DNA of 36,657 nucleotides from Desulfobacteraceae bacterium (GTDB taxonomy: Bacteria > Desulfobacterota > Desulfobacteria > Desulfobacterales > JAABTS01). The notes beneath the pieces are model-generated. The model was not told where the DNA came from and ran no database searches. It saw only the letters and a program-made list of their open reading frames with translations. Positions 25,947 to 34,433 of the stretch are shown here, in pieces. The stretch is taken from assembly GCA_011389735.1 (NCBI GenBank), contig JAABTS010000043.1, positions 1 to 36,657 on the forward strand, in the 5' to 3' direction. The position numbers were made by a program, and so were the translations under genes. The stretch's first letter is position 1. The number at the start of each line of letters is the position of its first letter.

Positions 25947-27506
25947 ATGATACGAGCCTGTTTTCATATCAAGATCTTGAACTGTTTCCAAATGCTGCTC
26001 CTTGCGGTTTTTTTGGCCGCCGGATGCAAAGAGCCTGATCCGCCGATCGAAAAGTTGCAGCGCACCCTTAAAAGTAGTCCCGAATATTCCATCATTCTCG
26101 AAGATATGAAAACGCAGGGAGACTTTTTCAGGCAATATTTCCATCGTTACCGAATAATCAAGGACAACGAAGACCGAACAACGGGCTGGCTTCGGGTTCC
26201 TAAAGCATTTTACCGGGAGAACCGGCCGTTTTTAGGCATGGTGATCGCCGGAAAAATCGAAGACCGGGAGACCCGAATCGTTGCGCCGCCGGGGTATCAA
26301 TACGCCGGAAACCGGAGATACGGTTCCTGGCGGGAAACATCGGAGGGGGGATTATACTGGGAGTTTTACGATCGTTACGCTCTGTTTGGCAACGTATTCG
26401 GAGCGATCGAGGATATCAATTCAGACGACTATAAACTTTACAAGGCGGCAGTTTATAGCAAAACTCCATTTTTCGGAAGCAATAATCAATACGGAACAAA
26501 TGGATCACGCACCCGCCTTTATAAACCCCGCTTTTATGAACGAAAACGGAACGTGGACACCCTCAAAAGGGCTTCGTTCTCGGACAGGGTGAAGCAGCGG
26601 TTCATATGGACTAAAACTAATTCTCCGCCTTCCGCTGAAAATGAGACGACCAACAGTATCGCCGTATTGGACCGGGTATTTAAATCCCTGACCCTCACCG
26701 GCCTGTTTTTCCTCATCTTTCTGGCCGGCGGAACGGCTACCAGGCTGACTCGTCGGGAATACAAGCTCACCTCTGAAAAGATCAGACACGACAACACCGC
26801 TGTCTGCCTGGCTGCGGCGGGCAATTACATAGGACTTGCGATATGTATCGGCGCGGCTTTGAGCAGGCCGGACAAAGGCATTGTCGAAGAATCCATCGAC
26901 CTTGTCGTATACGGATTGTTAGGGGTTGTTTTATTGAACGTTTCCTGGTTTCTGTGCGATAAACTGATCCTGAGATACTTCATCCGCGTGGACAAACCGG
27001 TCAGGGATCAGGGTTCCGGCGCCGGATTCATCATCGCCGGCGTCAATATCGGTTCCGGACTTATCATTTACGGCGCCGTGGCCGGGGAAGGCGGCAATGT
27101 ATGGACATCGGCGGCTTTCTGGGCGATCGCCCAGACCGTGCTGATCATCTCCGGCAACATCTATCATCTGATCACGCCTTACCATGTTCATGATGACATT
27201 GAACGGGACGACACCGCGGCCGGCGTGGTTTTCGCCGGCGCATTCATTGCGATGGGAGTCGCAGCCGGGCCTGTGGCTAAACGGATCTATTCTTCCTGGA
27301 TCGACGTTCCGGGCGGATTCGCTCTGGCGGCCGCATCAGGGCTTTTACTCCTTCCCCTGGTCCGCCTGATTACCCAAAAACTGTTTTTACCGGCGATAAA
27401 CCTCTCCGATGAAATTATAGCTCACGAGTCTCCCACTCTGAGCGCCGCGTATATCGAAGCATCCATTTTTATAACCGCTTCCCTGATCGTTTACTGGTGT
27501 GTGTAA
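25947..27506 (+). CDS. Lipoprotein fused to DUF350-like membrane repeats
   Basis: The product is 519 residues from the ATG at 25947; a TTG at 25935 and an ATG at 25992 are alternatives and no ribosome site decides. The signal peptide ends in LAAGC (Cys27). Residues about 30-235 are a soluble domain of unknown type (TGWLRVPKAFYRENRPFLG). A TM near 240-262 leads into about 260 residues of membrane segments with four similar units: RHDNTAVCLAAAGNYIGLA, VRDQGSGAGFIIAGVNIGSG, ERDDTAAGVVFAGAFIAMG and HESPTLSAAYIEASIFITA. The repeated acidic-x-x-small pattern before a helix is like DUF350 (E. coli YjfL), present here as two tandem DUF350-like pairs. Its role is unknown. It converges on the kinase gene with a 16-bp overlap. 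Confidence 0.8.
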   Translation: MIRACFHIKILNCFQMLLLAVFLAAGCKEPDPPIEKLQRTLKSSPEYSIILEDMKTQGDFFRQYFHRYRIIKDNEDRTTGWLRVPKAFYRENRPFLGMVIAGKIEDRETRIVAPPGYQYAGNRRYGSWRETSEGGLYWEFYDRYALFGNVFGAIEDINSDDYKLYKAAVYSKTPFFGSNNQYGTNGSRTRLYKPRFYERKRNVDTLKRASFSDRVKQRFIWTKTNSPPSAENETTNSIAVLDRVFKSLTLTGLFFLIFLAGGTATRLTRREYKLTSEKIRHDNTAVCLAAAGNYIGLAICIGAALSRPDKGIVEESIDLVVYGLLGVVLLNVSWFLCDKLILRYFIRVDKPVRDQGSGAGFIIAGVNIGSGLIIYGAVAGEGGNVWTSAAFWAIAQTVLIISGNIYHLITPYHVHDDIERDDTAAGVVFAGAFIAMGVAAGPVAKRIYSSWIDVPGGFALAAASGLLLLPLVRLITQKLFLPAINLSDEIIAHESPTLSAAYIEASIFITASLIVYWCV

Positions 27507-30226
27507 TAACACCTCGAATCCCAGGGGACATCGGAATTAACGCCGGAGGACGCCCTGAAGGAAAGAGCCGGTTCACCGGGAGTGATTTCAAACCACAGGT
27601 TGTTGCCGTATCCCGGCCTGCTTTCGATATGGAGTTCACCGCCCATGAGCCGGATCAACTTCCAGGCGATTGTAAGTTCGAGCCCGCTTGCGCCGGCCTT
27701 CAACGGCGATTCGGATTCAATATCCGCGGGCGGGAATTCCAAGGGTTCGGATTGCACCGGTATATCGGCGCCGGTGTCATGAATGTAGAATCGGATCTTC
27801 CCGTTCGATTGCGTGTCCCGGACGGCGGAGAACCGGATTTCCCCGTTATCGGTCCGGCTGAATGCATTATTGAGCAGATTGAAAAGGGCCTGACGCAAAC
27901 ATTTACGATCAAAGTTGATAATTTCAGGCAAATTACCGGATAAAACCGAACTAAAGACCAGGCCCTTTTCATCGGCCCGGATTGCGGCCGATTCCGTAAA
28001 GCCGTTCAGAAATTCGATCAAATGGAAATCGACCGGCGACCATTCGATTTTATTGGATTCGATTTTCGAAAGATCGAGAATGTCGCCTATCAAGGTTTGC
28101 AGGTAAAGGCCTGACTCCAGAATGGACTCGACGAATAAGGCGTGGCTTTCGTGAAGACCCGGAGACGATTTTAGACGTCCGGCGTACTCGATCACGGCTT
28201 TAAGCGGCGTAAGCAGTTCATTGCTCACGCCGGCCAAAAATTCACTTTTGGCTCGATTTGCCGATTCCGCCAGTTGTTTTGCTTGCTTGAGTTCCGCCAC
28301 AACATTTTTACGCTCGGAAATGTCCGTATGCGTCCATACAAATCCGATCATTTCATCCATTTCGTCCTTGATTGTATTGGCGCGAACGTAAACCGGAATC
28401 ACACCGCCGTTTTTGGATCTAATTTCGACTTCGCCTTTCCACCCGAATCCGCGTTTCATGCCCTGCAGAATCTTCAGCCCTTCATCCGGATGAACGAACA
28501 GGGACAGCAAATCCCCGGGCTGATTCAATTCTTCGGCGGTATAAGCGAATAAATTGAAAAAGGCCTCATTGCAATAATAAAATCCGCCTTCGTCCGACGT
28601 GATTGAAATAGCGTCCGACGAACACGCGACCGCTTTTCGAATACGAACCATTTCTTCTTCTATACGTTTGCGGTTGTGGATATCGAGATGCGTTCCGGTG
28701 GCCCTGTCGGGTCTGCCCTCCTTGTCTTTTTCGACCACTTTGCCTCTTGCGAGAACCCATTTCCATCCGCCGGTCTTGGTCTGCAAACGATGCTCCGAAA
28801 CGTAAAACGAAATTTTTCCTTCAATGTGCGCTTTCAGCGCTCCCATCACTTCTTCATAATCCTCCGGGTGAATCAACCTTTCCCAGAAATCGATGGTTGG
28901 TTCGATTTCATCGATCGTATATCCGATAATTTCGGCGAACCTTGCGTTGACAATCAATTCTCCGGTTTTGATGTTCCAGTCCCATAGGCCCAGGTTCGCC
29001 CCTTCGAGCGCCAGTTGCATTCGCCGCTCGCTCTGGCGGAGCGCATGTTCGACTTTCTTTCGTTCGACGATTTCCTGCCTCAAGGCTTTGGTGCGCTCAT
29101 AAACCCGGGTTTCCAGATGATCCATGTCCTTCCGAAGGGAATTCTCACGCTTGATGATCTTGTCCACCATGATATTGATCGTCTGCCCCAGAAGGCCGAT
29201 TTCCCTGATTTTATCATTTGCCGGAAATTTTACGGCCGTCGCGCCATGGGCCAGCGCTGCGGTTAAAATTCGAGATTGAATCAAAGGCAGGGCGAAAAAC
29301 CGCTTGCCCATAAAAAAGGCGACGGAGACGGCAAGAATGGACAACCCCAATAAAATGGCGCTCAATTTAAACATGAATCCCCGATACAACCGTGCGATTG
29401 TACTTTGATCCGCCCTGTACCGCATGACCACTCCAACAGCGGGAAGGTTAAATTCTTCCCAGGGAGCGTCAATATCTTTACCAAAGGTCGCGATGACCGA
29501 ATCATCCATTAAAAACTGCACCTGGCTGCCCGATAGAATCAGGCTGAAATCCCGGTCCGCATCAATGGCCTCCACCGGGATTTCAGCGACCAGAAATCCG
29601 CCGATGACGCCGTCGGCAATAACGGGAACCGCCAATCGCCAGAAATAACTGTCGGACAGACGGCTCACCCCCATATATTGTTTGTATCCCCCGTCGTGCA
29701 TCTTCCCAATCCAGGAGGCGTCAATATAATTGAATATAGGCCGCTGCATAGTTGAATGAACCGTCCGCCCGCTTTCCGTCAGCAGGCTGAGTTGATATTT
29801 GCCCCCCAAAAGAGAAAGGGTTCTCATGAAGTCGTTTAGCGATGAATTTCTATGATCAGGGTGTTTAACCGCCTGTATGATTTTAGGAAACCCGGCGTGA
29901 TCATGAAGAATCTTTATCCGGTTATCCAGAAAAGATAGGGTGCTGTTCCGGATGGATAGCATATCCCGCATAAAGAATTCATCCAGCCCGTCTGAAAAAA
30001 AACGGTTCAGATTTATATTGACCAGGATAATGACCGAAACACTAAACACCGCCGTTACTGCGACCAGATAAAAAATCATGGCCCCCACAATCGAAACTCC
30101 CGGCCTGGTTACGGTTTCATCCGGCCGGCCCTCTGTATCTTTTTGCGGAGTCCGATTTCGGTCTATGAATTCGGAGCTTGTTCGGCGCATTTTTTCTTTT
30201 GAATCATTCATTTGCAAGTTTACCAT
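27491..30226 (-). CDS. Membrane PAS sensor kinase homologue, probable pseudokinase
   Basis: The product is up to 911 residues; an ATG five codons in (30211) is an equal choice. TM1 is at about 44-70, an extracytoplasmic sensor at about 70-283, TM2 at about 284-310, then a HAMP-like linker and a coiled coil. PAS 1 starts near residue 400 and PAS 2 near 525, each followed by a PAC-like segment. The dimerisation helix reads SEFLAGVSNELLTPLKAVI: the phosphoacceptor His is Asn669, with codon AAT in the sequence. The ATPase domain keeps an N-box (NLLNNAFSRTD), but G1 is IHDTGADIP, where DTGxGI is usual, and G2 is SGLELTIAW, where TGLGLAI is usual. It probably cannot autophosphorylate and may work as a sensor that modulates another kinase. 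It has no adjacent response regulator. Confidence 0.9.
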   Translation of the reverse strand: MVNLQMNDSKEKMRRTSSEFIDRNRTPQKDTEGRPDETVTRPGVSIVGAMIFYLVAVTAVFSVSVIILVNINLNRFFSDGLDEFFMRDMLSIRNSTLSFLDNRIKILHDHAGFPKIIQAVKHPDHRNSSLNDFMRTLSLLGGKYQLSLLTESGRTVHSTMQRPIFNYIDASWIGKMHDGGYKQYMGVSRLSDSYFWRLAVPVIADGVIGGFLVAEIPVEAIDADRDFSLILSGSQVQFLMDDSVIATFGKDIDAPWEEFNLPAVGVVMRYRADQSTIARLYRGFMFKLSAILLGLSILAVSVAFFMGKRFFALPLIQSRILTAALAHGATAVKFPANDKIREIGLLGQTINIMVDKIIKRENSLRKDMDHLETRVYERTKALRQEIVERKKVEHALRQSERRMQLALEGANLGLWDWNIKTGELIVNARFAEIIGYTIDEIEPTIDFWERLIHPEDYEEVMGALKAHIEGKISFYVSEHRLQTKTGGWKWVLARGKVVEKDKEGRPDRATGTHLDIHNRKRIEEEMVRIRKAVACSSDAISITSDEGGFYYCNEAFFNLFAYTAEELNQPGDLLSLFVHPDEGLKILQGMKRGFGWKGEVEIRSKNGGVIPVYVRANTIKDEMDEMIGFVWTHTDISERKNVVAELKQAKQLAESANRAKSEFLAGVSNELLTPLKAVIEYAGRLKSSPGLHESHALFVESILESGLYLQTLIGDILDLSKIESNKIEWSPVDFHLIEFLNGFTESAAIRADEKGLVFSSVLSGNLPEIINFDRKCLRQALFNLLNNAFSRTDNGEIRFSAVRDTQSNGKIRFYIHDTGADIPVQSEPLEFPPADIESESPLKAGASGLELTIAWKLIRLMGGELHIESRPGYGNNLWFEITPGEPALSFRASSGVNSDVPWDSRCYYTHQ

Positions 30227-30307
30227 AAATCATGGTTATAATTGGTTTTTGAAATTGAACCGGCGTCAACAAATCCATTTGCGGAGCATTACGCGGATGA
30301 TGTGAGG

Positions 30308-30413
30308 TTATAGCCTTCCGGAAATAAAATTTCACTATATTGTCGGTCTGGGATATATACTTTGTATGATCCCGGGCCGGCCGCTTTGTGAAATGTAATT
30401 TCTGAAAACCTGT
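30308..30413 (+). repeat. Repeat family 1, full copy
   Basis: It starts TTATAGCCTTCCGGAAAT and ends TCTGAAAACCTGTAG. The centre has GTCGGTCTGGGATATATAC and ATGATCCCGGGCCGGCCG. Confidence 0.85.
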
Positions 30414-30667
30414 AGCCCGATGATATACGGATCTTGCATGTTTCAGATTTAATGAGGCCCTCTGTTTCGGCGATCGTATTCAAATTGGGAAGAAATTGCG
30501 GGAACGCAACCGGCGCCGCTTTTTCGTTCCACGATGTACTTTATTGTTTTGACATTATTTGAACTTCAATATCAATGGGGCTATAGCGGTAATAAGCGGT
30601 GGGATAATCCTACTTTTCAAGTTTTCCCGCGTAATGCGATAGTCAAGGGTTTGCGGCGACAATTCGC

Positions 30668-30774
30668 TATAGTCTTTCATATTTTTTAGATTTCAGTGCG
30701 TTATCGGTCGGCGATATACGATAACCTCCTGATCTTCTCAAAACAACGCCTCTTGAAATTTAACGTGATTTAAA
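30668..30774 (+). repeat. Repeat family 1, degenerate copy
   Basis: CTATAGTCTTTCAT, TTTCAGTGCGTTATCGGTCG and GCCTCTTGAAATTTAACG keep the order and spacing of family 1, but the central hairpin is lost. Confidence 0.6.
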
Positions 30775-30787
30775 CATTAAAATATGG

Positions 30788-30892
30788 TATGGTCTTCCGG
30801 AAATTAAATCTTACTGCTTTCCGAGCCCGGTATACAAGAATCGTATGATCCCGGACCCGACGCCTTGTGATATTTTTCTCTTAAAATGTATA
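30788..30892 (+). repeat. Repeat family 1, full but diverged copy
   Basis: TATGGTCTTCCGGAAATTA opens the copy, followed by GAGCCCGGTATAC and ATGATCCCGGACCCGACG, then a GCCTTGTGATAT right arm. It ends about 30 bp before the pqiA start. Confidence 0.75.
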
Positions 30893-30923
30893 GTATGCGT
30901 TGCATAGCGGAGCAATTCATGTC

Positions 30924-31508
30924 ATGAATCTTTCAAGCTGCCATTGTTGCGGGCTTATACATCGTATCCCGGAACTCGATTCCGGAATGAAGCCTGTTTG
31001 CACAAGATGCGGAACCGGTCTGGCGCATTCAACGAAAAATCGGAAGACCCTGACATTGGCGCTCACCCTGTCCGCGTTGATATTTTACGCGCCTGCGATG
31101 ATTCTGCCGATGATGCAAATCGAACGGCTGGGGCATCGCCATGAAGACAGCCTCATTTCGGGCCTGGTGTCCCTGTTCGCCGGAGGCTATTGGTTTATCG
31201 GAACGATTGTATTACTTTTTTCAGTGCTTTTGCCGTTTTGCAAACTTGTTTTACTGCTGTTTTTGGTTTCGCCGATATCCGCCGGGAAAAAACATCGAGC
31301 GGTCATTTACCGACTGGTGGAGACCGCCGGGCGATGGGGGATGATGGACGTGATGCTTATGTCCATTTTGGTGGCTTTCGTCAAGCTGGGCGATCTGGTG
31401 CAAATCCACGCCGGTTCAGGGTTAATCGCATTTACGGCGCTGGTGGTCATGAGTCTTTTAGCCGGATTGACATTCAATCCGCATTTGATGTGGGAACAAA
31501 AACAATGA
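30924..31508 (+). CDS. pqiA: PqiA-like membrane protein, single-domain form
   Basis: The product is 194 residues from the ATG at 30924, with GGAG upstream; a TTG at 30900 is less likely. A zinc-ribbon-like start has C6xxC9 and C26xxC29. Four TM segments follow, with YAPAMILPMMQIERLGH and MMDVMLMSILVAFVKLGDL typical of PqiA domains. E. coli PqiA is about twice this length with two such domains; here there is one. PqiA is the inner-membrane partner of the MCE protein PqiB, implicated in envelope lipid transport. Its stop overlaps the pqiB start as ATGA. Confidence 0.92.
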   Translation: MNLSSCHCCGLIHRIPELDSGMKPVCTRCGTGLAHSTKNRKTLTLALTLSALIFYAPAMILPMMQIERLGHRHEDSLISGLVSLFAGGYWFIGTIVLLFSVLLPFCKLVLLLFLVSPISAGKKHRAVIYRLVETAGRWGMMDVMLMSILVAFVKLGDLVQIHAGSGLIAFTALVVMSLLAGLTFNPHLMWEQKQ

Positions 31509-32917
31509 TTACGAATCAAAAATTACCGGAAACGATTCCGGAGGCGAACATACGGCGCAAACGTAAAATTCCCTGGATCTGGATGATCCCATTCCTGTCT
31601 CTGGCCGTCATTATTGCTTTGGTTGTTATTTCTTACCAGAACCGGGGCGTCCTGGTTCATATCGCCTTTCAAAACGGGCATGGACTTAAAGAGGGAGATG
31701 CGGTCAAATACAGAGGGATTGAAATCGGGTTTATCCGGAAAATCCATCTTTCCCGGGATTTAAAATCGATCCAAACGGAGGTTATTCTCGATAAGTCGGC
31801 CCGTGAAATAGCCGGAAAGGGCAGCCGGTTCTGGATTGTGCGCCCCCGGCTGGGGCTCTCCGGGGCCGACGGCCTGGACACTGTAATCGGGGCCAATTAT
31901 ATTACAGTGTTGCCTGGCGACGGCGAATTCAAGGAGCATTTTATGGGTTTGGAAACGCCGCCGTTCATGGATGTGCTTGAGAGCGGCGGACTTGAAATTA
32001 CCCTTTGGACTTCCGCCAAAGGGAGTCTCAGCGCCGGCGCGCCGGTAAGCTATCGGCAAATCGTGATTGGAACCGTCATGACGGTCGATCTGTCAAGAGA
32101 CGCCGGCTCCGTGGAAGCGTCACTATACATACTTCCGGATTATGCGCCTTTGATTTGCGAAAACACCAGATTCTGGAAAACCGGCGGGGCTAGTTGGAAC
32201 GCAGGTTTGAAAGGTTTTTCCTTTCAGCTCGATTCGCTCAGAAGCCTCGTGGAGGGCGGAGTCAATGCAGCGATTCCGCCTGATCCGGGACGGCCGGCGA
32301 ACGACGGCCATCGTTTTACGCTCCATGACGCCCCCGATCCTGAATGGCTGGCATGGAAGCCGTTCCTGGACATCAACCCTCCGGCCACGGAAAACAGCCG
32401 CCCTGCAATGGTTCGAGCGAAATTATCCTGGGTTCGGCTTTTTCAGCAAAAAGAACGCACCGCCTGGGTTTTGCCTTTTTCCAGAGGCTTTTTAGGCCCT
32501 AAAAACGTATTTGACACTTCCATCGGTGATGATTCGAAAAAACTCAGGATTTGGATCGACGGAAAGTTGATAGACGTTATATCGGAACCAAAATCTCTTA
32601 GCCCGAATCTGGCCGTAATTCTCCGCCGCCACGACCTGCCGATCTGGCCGGACACCCGGTTCAGGCGGCCCAGAATCCCGGAAAACACTGTAATCACGAC
32701 CGGTGGTAAAATGGCGGATCGTTATGTGGAAAAGACGCATTATACTGAAAAAGACGGATACTGGGATATCGACGATGGAATAGAGTTCGATTCCAAATGG
32801 AACGGCGCATGTGTTCTGTCGGATCGGGATTCCAGGCTGATCGGCATATTAATCGTAGAGAACGATTCGGCAATAGTGGCGCCGGCCGAGCTCCCGGCTC
32901 AAACCCTCAACCTTTAA
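31505..32917 (+). CDS. pqiB: PqiB-like MCE protein with an unusual C-terminal domain
   Basis: The product is 470 residues from the ATG at 31505, which overlaps the pqiA stop. A cytoplasmic basic tail leads to one TM at about 27-45. Two MCE domains follow: VHIAFQNGHGLKEGDAVKYR with GIEIGFIRKIHL, and ITLWTSAKGSLSAGAPVSYR with QIVIGTVMTVDL. E. coli PqiB has three MCE domains and a long helical needle. Here the region after about residue 280 has neither; it is beta-rich (KLRIWIDGKLIDVI; WNGACVLSDRDSRLIGILIV), the last part resembling the C-terminal strand pair of trypsin-like folds. It should span the periplasm only partly. No pqiC follows; the next gene is murE. Confidence 0.88.
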   Translation: MITNQKLPETIPEANIRRKRKIPWIWMIPFLSLAVIIALVVISYQNRGVLVHIAFQNGHGLKEGDAVKYRGIEIGFIRKIHLSRDLKSIQTEVILDKSAREIAGKGSRFWIVRPRLGLSGADGLDTVIGANYITVLPGDGEFKEHFMGLETPPFMDVLESGGLEITLWTSAKGSLSAGAPVSYRQIVIGTVMTVDLSRDAGSVEASLYILPDYAPLICENTRFWKTGGASWNAGLKGFSFQLDSLRSLVEGGVNAAIPPDPGRPANDGHRFTLHDAPDPEWLAWKPFLDINPPATENSRPAMVRAKLSWVRLFQQKERTAWVLPFSRGFLGPKNVFDTSIGDDSKKLRIWIDGKLIDVISEPKSLSPNLAVILRRHDLPIWPDTRFRRPRIPENTVITTGGKMADRYVEKTHYTEKDGYWDIDDGIEFDSKWNGACVLSDRDSRLIGILIVENDSAIVAPAELPAQTLNL

Positions 32918-32933
32918 CATAACATATTAAAAA

Positions 32934-34433
32934 ATGAGTAAATCAGACTACGAAAATACAATCCCTGCTTTAAAACAAATTCCATTGACGGAACTGGCGG
33001 GGGCGATTTCGCCCATTCAAACAATTAATTTCAAGGATATTCCGGTTTCTGGTATTGCATGTACGCCGGAGACCTTGAAATCAGGCGATTTATATTTCTG
33101 CATCGATGAATTTTTACAATACGGCCGTTGGATCGAAGGCGAATCGCAACTGAAACAGGCGATGTTGAAAACCCCGGCCGCCCTTGTCACGGAAAAGCCT
33201 GTTTCCGGTTGCCCTTTCCCGCAGATCGTGGTGGAAAATTCCATTCTGGCGATGGCGGCGGCGGCTCGTTATTTTTACGGCTATCCGGATAAACGGATAA
33301 AGGTAATCGGCGTGACCGGCACTAACGGCAAAACCACGATCACGCATCTTATCCGGCGTCTCCTGAATCGAACCGGGCGCCGGGCGCTTTGCACGGGCAC
33401 CATCGGCCTGTACGGCGACGCCGGCAAGATAAGCGAGGCCGTTTACACGACACCTTTATCCTGTGAGATTTACCGCATGTTGAATCAGAGCGCCTCGGAC
33501 GGGTACGAATTCATCGCCATGGAAATTTCATCCCACGCCTTAAAACTCGGCCGCGTTTACGGCCTGACCCTCCAATCCGGCGTTTTTACGAATATTACGC
33601 GGGATCACCTCGATTTCCACAAAACCCTCGAAGATTACACTCAATCAAAAACAAAACTTTTTCATATGATCGATCCGGCCGGAACCGCCGTGATCAACAT
33701 GGACGATCCTTACGGCCCGGTCATGGCGGACGCCGCTTCATGCCGGGTCATAGGGTATTCACTAAAAAACCGGACGGAACTTCAAGCGGTCGATATCCGA
33801 TACAAACCGGCGGGTGCTGAATTTACGGTGGTTGCGGAAGGAAAGGCCGTTGATTTCAAAGCCATGACCCCGGGCCGGTTTAACGTTTACAATATGCTTG
33901 CCGCCATAGGCGTTTTAAGAGGGCTGGGCGTTGATATCGAACAGCTTGTGGAGCCTGTGGCCGAATTTCGGAGCGTCCCCGGAAGAATGGAAGTAGTTAA
34001 ACTTCCCGGCGGCCGCGTGGGCGTGGTGGATTATGCGCATACGCCGGACGCTCTGGAAAATGTGTTGACCACAACCCGCGAAACCGCAACAGGAAGAATA
34101 ATCACTGTGTTTGGATGCGGAGGCGACCGCGACAGAGGAAAACGCTCCATTATGGGAGGCCTCGCCGAAAAATTGTCGGATCTGTGCGTGGTCACATCGG
34201 ACAATCCCAGAACGGAAGATCCTGACAAAATTATCGGAGATATCCTGGATGGCATGTGTGAAACCGCTCACATCGTAGAACCGGACCGAAGGCGGGCTAT
34301 TCGAAAAGCGTTTGACATCAGCCGTGAAAACGACATAATTCTCGTGGTGGGAAAAGGCCACGAAGATTATCAAATCATCGGAGTTGAAAAAACGCATTTC
34401 AGTGATGTGGAGGAGTTAGGGTGTCTGGAATGA
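32934..34433 (+). CDS. murE: UDP-MurNAc-tripeptide synthetase (MurE-like, meso-DAP type)
   Basis: The product is 499 residues. The ATP-binding loop is GVTGTNGKTT at residues 126-135. The middle domain has MEISSHAL and FTNITRDHLDFH, both MurE hallmarks. DNPR at 423-426 is the motif that selects meso-diaminopimelate in this family. The N-terminal domain is recognisable (SGIACTPETLKSGDLYF) but diverged, with an unusual YCKNS-like stretch in place of the usual GxxxDGHDFI. The gene lies 16 bp after pqiB, not in a division/cell-wall cluster, so it may be a second MurE copy. Its 3' end overlaps pgeF. No good ribosome site precedes its ATG, which suggests coupling to pqiB or a weak start. Confidence 0.88.
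   Translation: MSKSDYENTIPALKQIPLTELAGAISPIQTINFKDIPVSGIACTPETLKSGDLYFCIDEFLQYGRWIEGESQLKQAMLKTPAALVTEKPVSGCPFPQIVVENSILAMAAAARYFYGYPDKRIKVIGVTGTNGKTTITHLIRRLLNRTGRRALCTGTIGLYGDAGKISEAVYTTPLSCEIYRMLNQSASDGYEFIAMEISSHALKLGRVYGLTLQSGVFTNITRDHLDFHKTLEDYTQSKTKLFHMIDPAGTAVINMDDPYGPVMADAASCRVIGYSLKNRTELQAVDIRYKPAGAEFTVVAEGKAVDFKAMTPGRFNVYNMLAAIGVLRGLGVDIEQLVEPVAEFRSVPGRMEVVKLPGGRVGVVDYAHTPDALENVLTTTRETATGRIITVFGCGGDRDRGKRSIMGGLAEKLSDLCVVTSDNPRTEDPDKIIGDILDGMCETAHIVEPDRRRAIRKAFDISRENDIILVVGKGHEDYQIIGVEKTHFSDVEELGCLE

Larger units (their letters stand above)
30227..30923. other. Divergent intergenic region with three family 1 repeats
   Basis: This 697-bp gap lies between the kinase homologue and pqiA. 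It has three family 1 copies (30308-30413, 30668-30774, 30788-30892). The 30414-30667 part shows nothing I can name; a TTGACA near 30546 lacks a well-placed -10 box. There is no supported gene. Confidence 0.55.

Noticed and set aside
30540-30600. Promoter with TTGACA near 30546 for pqiA
   Set aside because: The best -10 candidate has a 15-bp spacer and a poor match, and three repeats lie between it and the gene.
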